From the NCBI GenBank assembly GCA_037043455.1, contig JAWPHD010005075.1, positions 107,495 through 171,494 on the forward strand: a stretch of DNA of 64,000 nt, written 5' to 3'. The DNA comes from Cyrtodaria siliqua (lineage: Eukaryota > Mollusca > Bivalvia > Adapedonta > Hiatellidae). The notes beneath the pieces are model-generated. The model searched no databases. It saw only the letters and a list, made by a program, of their open reading frames with translations, and had not been told where the DNA came from. Shown piece after piece: positions 56,701 through 64,000 of the stretch; position 1 is the stretch's first letter; each line of letters opens with the position of its first letter. The translations under genes were made by a program, and so were the position numbers.

Positions 56701-59700
56701 ATATAGTATCTGTAACAGTTGTATACGGTATCTGTAACAGTTTTATATAGTATCTGTAACAGTTGTATATAGTATCTGTAACAGTTGTATATAGTATTTG
56801 TAACAGTTGTATATAGTATTTAACAGTTGTATATAGTATTTGTAACAGATGTATATAGCATTTGTAACAGTTGTATATAATATCTGTAACAGTTGTATAT
56901 AGTATCTGTAACAGTTGTATATAGTATCTGTAACAGTTGTATATATTATCAGTAACAGTTGTATATAGTATATGTAACAGTTTTATATAGTATCTGTAAC
57001 AGTCTTATATAGTATATGTAACAGTCGTATATAGTATCTGTAACAGTCGTATATAGTATCTGTAACAGTTGTATATAGTATCTGTAACAGTTGTATATAG
57101 CATTTGTAACAGTTGTATATAGTATCTGTAACAGTTGTATATAGTATCTGTAACAGTTGTATATAGTATATGTAACAGTTGTATATAGCATTTGTAACAG
57201 TTGTATATAGTATCTGTAACAGTTGTATATAGTATCTGTAACAGTCGTATATAGTATTTGTAACAGTCGTATATAGCATCTGTAACAATCGTATATAGTA
57301 TATGTAACAGTCGTATATAGTATCTGTAACAGTCGTATATAGTATCTGTAACAGTTGTATATAGTATCTGTAACAGTTGTATATAGTATCTGTAACAGTT
57401 GTATATATTATCTGTAACAGTTGTATATAGTATCTTTAACAGTTGTATATAGTTTATGTAACAGTTGTATATAGTATATGTAACATTTGTATATAGTATC
57501 TGTAACAGTTGTATATAGTATTTGTAACAGTTGTATAAAGTATCTGTAACAGTTGTATATAGTATTTGTAACAGTTGTATATAGTATATGTAACAGTTGT
57601 ATATAGTATATGTAACAGTTGTATATAGTATTTGTAACAGTTGTATATAGTATATGTAACAGTTGTATATAGTATCTGTAACAGTTGTATATAGTATTTG
57701 TAACAGTTGTATATAGTATATGTAACAGTTGTATATAGTATCTGTAACAGTTGTATATAGTATTTGTAACAGTTGTATATAGTATATGTAACAGTTGTAT
57801 ATAGTATCTGTAACAGTTGTATATAGTATCTGTAACAGTTGTATATAGTATCTGTAAGAGTTGTATACGGTATCAGTTGTATATAGTATTTGTAACAGTT
57901 GTATATAGTATCTGTAACAGTTGTATACGGTATCAGTTGTATATAGTATTTGTAAAAGTTGTATATGGTATCTGTTACAGTTGTATATAGTATCTGTAAC
58001 AGTTGTATATAGTATTTGTAACAGTTGTATATAGTATCTGTAACAGTTGTATACGGTATCTGTAACAGTTGTATATAGTATTTGTAACAGTTGTATATAG
58101 TATCTGTAACAGTTGTATACGGTATCAGTTGTATATAGTATTTGTAACAGTTGTATATGGTATCTGTAACAGTTGTATATGGTATCTGTTACAGTTGTAT
58201 ATAGTATCTGTAACAGTTGTATATAGTATCTGTAACAGTTGTATACGGTATCTGTAACATTTGTATATATTATCTGTAACAGTTGTATATAGTATTTGTA
58301 ACAGTTGTATATAGTATCTGTAACAGTTGTATATAGTATCTGTTACAGTTGTATACGGTATATGTAACAGTTTTATATAGCATCTGTAACAGTTGTATAT
58401 AGCATCTGTAACAGTTGTATATAGTATTTGTAACAGTTGCATATAGTATCTGTAACAGTTGCATATAGTATTTGTAACAGTTGCATATAGTATATGTAAC
58501 AGTTGCATATAGTATCTGTAACAGTTGTATATGGTATCTGTAACAGTTGTATATGGTATTTGTAACAGTTGTATATAGTATCCGTAACAGTTGTATTCAG
58601 TATTTGTAACAGTTGTATACTGTATCTGTAACAGTCGTATATAGTATCTGTAACAGTCGTATATAGTTTCTGTAACAGTCGTATATAGTATCAGTAACAG
58701 TTGTATATAGTACTTGTAACAGTTGTATATAGTATTTGTAACAGTTGTATATAGTATCTGTAACAGTTTTATATATTATCTGTAACAGTTGTATACAGTA
58801 TTTGTAACAGTTGTATACGGTATCTGTAACAGTTTTATATGGTATCTGTAACAGTTGTATATATTATCTGTAACAGTTGTATATAGTATATGTAACAGTT
58901 TTATATAGTATTTGTAACAGTTGTATATAGCATCTGTATCAGTTGTATATAGTATCTGCAACAGTTGTATATAGTATATGTAACAGTTGTATATAGTATT
59001 TGTAACAGTTGTATATAGCATCTGTATCAGTTGTATATAGTATCTGCAACAGTTGTATATAATATCTGTAACAGTCGTATATAGTATCTGTAACAGTCGT
59101 ATATAGTATCTGTAACAGTCGTATATAGTATCTGTAACAGTTGTATATAGTATCTGTAACAGTTGTATATAGTATATGTAACAGTTGTATATAGTATCTC
59201 TAACAGTTGTATATAGTATCTGTAACAGTTTTATATAGTATCGGTAACAGTTTTATATAGTATTTGTAAGAGTTGTATATAGTATCTGTAACAGTTGTAT
59301 ACGGTATCTGTAACAGTTTTATATAGTATCTGTAACAGTTGTATATAGTATCTGTAACAGTTGTATATAGTATTTGTAACAGTTGTATATAGTATTTAAC
59401 AGTTGTATATAGCATTTGTAACAGTTGTATATAGCATTTGTAACAGTTGTATATAATATCTGTAACAGTTGTATATAGTATCTGTAACAGTTGTATATAG
59501 TATCTGTAACAGTTATATATAGTATCTGTAACAGTTGTATATAGTATCTGTAACAGTTGTTTATAGTATATGTAACAGTTTTATATAGTATCTGTAACAG
59601 TCTTATATAGTATCTGTAACAGTCGTATATAGTATCTGTAACAGTCGTATATAGTATATGTAACAGTCGTATATAGTATCTGTAACAGTTGTATATAATA

Positions 59701-60025
59701 TCTGTAACAGTTGTATATAGTATTTGTAACAGTTGTATATAGTATCTGTAACAGTTGTATATAGTATCTGTAACAGTTGTATATAGTATATGTAACAGTT
59801 GTATATAGCATTTGTAACAGTTGTATATAGTATCTGTAACAGTTGTATATAGTATCTGTAACAGTTGTATATAGTATTTGTAACAGTTGTATATAGTATT
59901 TGTAACAGTTGTATATAGTATATGTAACAATTGTATATAGTATCTGTAACAGTTGTATATAGTATATGTAACAGTTGTATATAGTATCTGTAACAGTTGT
60001 ATATAGTATTTGTAACAGTTGTATC
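53787..60025. repeat. 22-bp satellite array, about 6.2 kb
   Basis: About 280 copies of CAGTTGTATATAGTATCTGTAA. Variants fall at a few sites: TTTG/TCTG/TATG, TAGT/CGGT/AGCA, TTG/TCG/TTT. Occasional units are shortened (GTATACGGTATCAGTTG skips part of a unit). Blocks recur at long range: 56455-56835 resembles 59005-59405, and 55560-55900 resembles 57918-58290. The unit has no stop in any minus-strand frame, so long apparent ORFs arise. Confidence 0.97.
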
Positions 60026-60029
60026 AAAC

Positions 60030-60500
60030 GTGAAAAAGAAACAAATACCTGTTATCGGTACATGGTTGTAAACAGAATTTTAGCCTAGTTAACTCTGATA
60101 ATCAACAATATAAGAACTAAAACATTTAAACAATAAGTGAAAATAAATGAGTTATTGCTTTGTTTAAACTGTTTTCATTTGACGATACATATAATTCTAG
60201 TGTTACGCTCGTTTCCAGGTACAGACTTGTACTGTATAGATATATAACACTAGTAAAGCAGATTTTGAGTAATCAGCGACTGTTCAGTGAAAATATAAAT
60301 ATTGTCCGACTAAGAATAGACGCACATATCGTCGATCGGCGTCTCGTATATGCATGTTTGCCCGAAAAGATGTTTGCTTGTTAAATTTAATAACACTGCT
60401 ACACATAATGCGCCGTGTTTTTGTTTTGTCGTCTTTTCGCGGTGTAATAACGAAAAGACAAAAATGACAGAAATCAGCCACCATACTATCCCGCCATCAA
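60030..60500. other. Right flank of 22-bp array, no gene seen
   Basis: Short open frames only; no splice-supported exon. Confidence 0.35.
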
Positions 60501-60524
60501 CAGGCACAATTTACAATAGATGTA

Positions 60525-60810
60525 CACCTTTTCTAAACCTACAGACGACGAGGTATATTTATATTCATTACATATAACTTAATATTTTGAGAATCCAAAC
60601 TCTATAGACACAATATAAACGGCTTTAACCAGTCAGACCAAACGCCGAAATTGCAGCGTCGAATTAAAAGTTATCAACTCATAATTATTTTTACGCATAT
60701 TCTATCACGGGTATTAACACATCGGCACATGTTCATCAATACATGACCTGAACACATGGATAGAGTTTTGATAAACATGTATAACTGTGCCGTTATTTTG
60801 GCGTTTTTAT
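60525..60810 (-). repeat. Dispersed repeat (TTGGTCTGACTGG family), copy 4
   Basis: CTAAACCTACAGACGACGAG, GAGAATCCAAACTCTATAGA, AAACGGCTTTAACCAGTCAG, ACACATCGGCACATGTTC, minus colinear with 39018-39355. Confidence 0.75.
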
Positions 60811-60936
60811 TTACAAGTGACTATTTTTTTTTAAAAAGTGAGCTTTTCTATTAAAACAAACACAAGTTATTGTACCAAAATGGTTTGCCTGTGTGCAGTG
60901 TGGAAACACATCTGTACATATAAGAATAAGCCTTAA

Positions 60937-61287
60937 ATGGACACACGGAAATGTTGATGTTTTTTTGTGTTGTTAAATTGACGGCGTCCCGTTAGTTTGT
61001 TTTTGTAACTTGCAATCATTGTTCAATCATTAATATTAGTTATACGAATAGTTTAAAGTAAACTGATTATATTACACCAACATATATTTAAACATATGGT
61101 AGAATAAGACGTAAAATAAAAAATACTCAAACTGTTATTAAATGCAATCAGGTTTACATTCAAACTGACACTGGAGAAATAAAAATCGAGCCTCCAATGT
61201 TTGATAAACACTTCAAGATTGCGGTGTGTCCCTTTAACTTCAAGATTGCGGTGTGTCCCTTTAACTTCAAGATTGCGGTGTGTCCCT
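60937..61287. mobile_element. TTAA-flanked MITE with triplicated right terminus
   Basis: Left ATGGACACACGGAAATGTTG after TTAA (60933-60936). On the right, CTTCAAGATTGCGGTGTGTC plus CCTTTAA is present three times in tandem (61211, 61238, 61265), so three CCCT/TTAA ends exist. Confidence 0.85.
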
Positions 61288-61294
61288 TTAACGA

Positions 61295-61800
61295 TTAATA
61301 CAACTCCAGTGTTTACACGCACATTGAAAATGAATAGTAATTGGGATTAATGTTTGACAGGGTATTGAATGATTTATGTACATCGATTTACATATTTCAT
61401 CGGCGAAGAAGGAAGTTATTGTTTGGGTATATAGAGACACTCATGCATATAGGGTATTTCATATGAATTTTAAACTAGAAAAACATCGCAAAGATATTGA
61501 TCAAATGTGATAAGATGTGATTAGTAGATATGGACATATAAACCATACAACCAAGGAATGTACAAGTTGCGTGCGTGCGCGGGGGCATGTGAGTTTGTGT
61601 GTGAGCCTTTGTTTTATCCTCGCTGTATTGCACTGGGGATTAGCCTATATTGAGCAGGCCCCGGTTTTAAAGTTTCATCTGATGGACTAGTCAGGTGAGA
61701 ACTTCCTTTTAAGTGTTTCGAGAATCAATCCAAATTCTGCCCTGGTTAGGATAGAACGCACGATTCCTGGATTAATAAACCGAGGTGCTAACCATTACAT
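61295..61800. other. Intergenic with tRNA-like fragment
   Basis: 61735-61805, read on the minus strand, starts GAGACGTAATGTAATGGTTA and contains ATCCAGGAATCGTGCGTTCT, a degraded tRNA-like SINE head. No gene seen. Confidence 0.35.
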
Positions 61801-61807
61801 TACGTCT

Positions 61808-62046
61808 CCACAATGTTTGTTTGTTTGTATGGTGTTTTACGTCATTTTCAACACATGTAAGGTTATATATGTCGGTCGATGTTTTTGTGGCGGAGGCAGA
61901 CCACCCACTTACAGTACACCTCCAGCCATCCGTAAGAATCGACACTTCCTCACTTACAAGTCGAGCTCCCAGTGGGATTCGAACCCGCAGCGGTGAGAGA
62001 TGAAGGTTTACAACACAACGTCGTTAACCATTCGGCCACGGAGACT
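61808..62046 (-). repeat. tRNA-Ser/Leu-type SINE, complete head
   Basis: The minus strand begins GAGTCTCCGTGGCCGAATGG, has B box GGGTTCGAATCCC and the full body to ACGTAAAACACCATACAAAC. The best-preserved copy, although a segment around 61915 (GGGTAGAACC) is deleted. Confidence 0.87.
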
Positions 62047-62349
62047 CGCCACAATGTAAAATATGTATACGAAATTCGTATGCAAACTCTCGCGACAATG
62101 ATGCTTTAGACACGATAATACCCTCCTTTGCATCGTTTACACACGTGTCCCAAGGGGATGAAATCCACCGACGAAACAGTGCATCACATAGATTATCACG
62201 AGACCAATAACAACAAAGTAACCAGGCGTTTAACCGCACCAGGAAGATGTGCCTGACTTAAAGAAAACATTAATTTGAACATAATGCGACATTCGAACAG
62301 GAAGTTTACAGCATCCACAGAGCGCAGTCAGTCAAATACTCGCATTTAC

Positions 62350-64000
62350 TGTCTATATAACAATTACATCGACATATATTATATATATAAAACAATAACA
62401 TGGACCCACACGTAAAACAATTACGTAGATATATACATACAACAATTACGTAGATAATAGATATATACATACAACAATTACGTAGATATATACATACAAC
62501 AATTACATAGACATACACATACAACAATTACATAGACATATACATATAACAATTACGAAGATATATACATACAACAATTACATAGACATACACTAGAGGT
62601 GTAATGATACACTCGAATATTCGATGAATCGAAAATGTCCCATGTTCAAATCGTATTCGGTATTTGCTGTACTGTTATAATAAAGTGTAACCAATAGAAT
62701 TAAGCCGAATACTAACCATATTTCAAAAACAGACAACCTTTCATGGATTTAAAGAATAGGTTATTGTTTCTGTCACAGTGTAAGTGTTATACATCAAGTT
62801 GTTTATTTCGTCAGTCTTCCCCGCGGCGCCTAGAAAGGCAAACGTTTACAGTCCGACATTTGTAAATGTTTTCATTAACATTTTGAGATTAGCAACCCGG
62901 GTTTATTGATTAGATTTATTAATACAATCTGGTAAAATACGTTTGAAATCATGTCCCTAAAACGCTTACACTGTTCTCTGTATGCAACCCTCACCTCAGA
63001 GAATGTGTTGATATAGATTTTGATATGTTCATCTATTAACGATTTTTTTTTATAAAATGTACTAAGACAGAGTAACCTTTAAGTTAACCACCTTTAGATT
63101 AAGTACTGTTATGTTTTTGTTCTTGTTTCTTTACTGAATATTCATGAATAAATATTCATATTTGTCACTCTGTATTCGTGATATGTATCGTAATCGCTAC
63201 TTCTTTTATTCGTTAGTGCCCTAACATACACATACAACAATTACACAGATACACACATACAACAATTGCATAGACATATACATATATAACAATTACGTAG
63301 ACATATACATACAACAATTACATAGATAATAGATATATACGTACAACAATTAAATAGACATATACATACAACAATTACACATATAATAGATAGATATATA
63401 TATACAGCAATTACATAGATAATATACATATACATATAACAATTACATATACATATATATACAACAATTACATAGGTAATATACATATACATACAACAAT
63501 TACATAGATAATATATATATATATATATACACACACAAATTACATAGGTAATATATATATATATATATACATACAACAATTACATAGGTAATATACATAT
63601 ATATATATACATATACATACACCAATTACATGGGTAATATACATATACATACAACAATTACATAGGTAAAATACATATACATACAACAATTACATAGGTA
63701 ATATACATACACATACAACAATTACATAGGTAATATACATACACATACAACAATTACATAGGTAAATATACATAAACATACAACAATTACATAGGCAATA
63801 TACATATACATACAACAATTACATAGGCAATATACATATACATACAAAAATTACATTGATAATATACATATACGTACAACAATTACATAGATAATATACA
63901 TATACATACAACAATTACATAGGTAATATACATATACATACAACAATTACATAGATAATATACATATACGTACAACAATTACATAGATAATATACATATA
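62350..64000. repeat. 32-bp satellite array, reaching the right edge
   Basis: Unit ACATACAACAATTACATAGG plus TAATATACATAT, about 32 bp in the right part and shorter (22-30 bp) in the left part (62350-62593). Interrupted at 62594-63223 by a hAT-like element. The array continues beyond the window. Confidence 0.93.
62594..63223. mobile_element. hAT-like non-autonomous element in the 32-bp array
   Basis: The left end TAGAGGTGTAATGATACACT and inner right inverse (GATTACGATACATATCACGA) are hAT-type terminal sequence; outer ends TAGAGGTG / GTGCCCTA. Flanked by the 8-bp ACATACAC at 62586-62593 and 63224-63231. No coding potential. Because ACATACAC is also an array motif, the duplication could be coincidental. 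Confidence 0.65.

Noticed and set aside
62306..63579. Tyr/Ile/Cys-rich minus ORFs
   Set aside because: By-products of the 32-bp satellite.

Overview
This is a eukaryotic, AT-rich window with intron-rich genes, GT-AG splice sites, tRNA-derived SINEs, LINE fragments, many foldback MITEs and several long satellite arrays. That mix, plus an invertebrate TIR-type adaptor, best fits a bivalve mollusc. The assignment is an inference and was not tested by any search.

The main gene lies on the minus strand, 40290 down to 16213. Assembling it by splice sites and reading phase gives 14 coding exons (2,538 nt, 845 residues plus stop). Every junction is GT-AG and phase-compatible. The protein matches the Dof/BCAP/BANK adaptor family (vertebrate PIK3AP1 and BANK1): an N-terminal TIR-like domain, a short beta-rich (Ig/TIG-like) segment split over exons 2 and 3, the helical DBB region, an ankyrin-like segment, then a long disordered tail. 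It has two YxxM motifs (PI3K SH2-type) and two YxN motifs (GRB2-type). A second, incomplete minus-strand gene follows at 7201 to 3797. It encodes a signal peptide, one Ig domain and an N-glycosylatable stalk; its 3' end is not found and may lie beyond the left edge. The two genes are head-to-tail, about 9 kb apart (16213 to 7201).

Layout: 1-3200, a 65-bp satellite, terminal-repeat elements and a LINE relic. 3.7-7.2 kb, the Ig gene. 8-14.7 kb, MITEs, SINEs, a 33-bp satellite and a 1.6-kb element carrying a 320-bp tandem array. 14.8-40.3 kb, the BCAP-like gene, whose introns hold a 55-bp satellite (3.45 kb), a 61-bp satellite and many mobile elements. 40.3-53.5 kb, largely repeats, including a 54-bp satellite split by a SINE and a 5'-truncated LINE inserted in a SINE. 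53.8-60.0 kb, a 6.2-kb array of a 22-bp unit. 62.3-64.0 kb, a 32-bp satellite split by a hAT-like element and running off the right edge. No convincing gene was found right of 40.3 kb. The long open frames at 54-60 kb are by-products of the 22-bp repeat.
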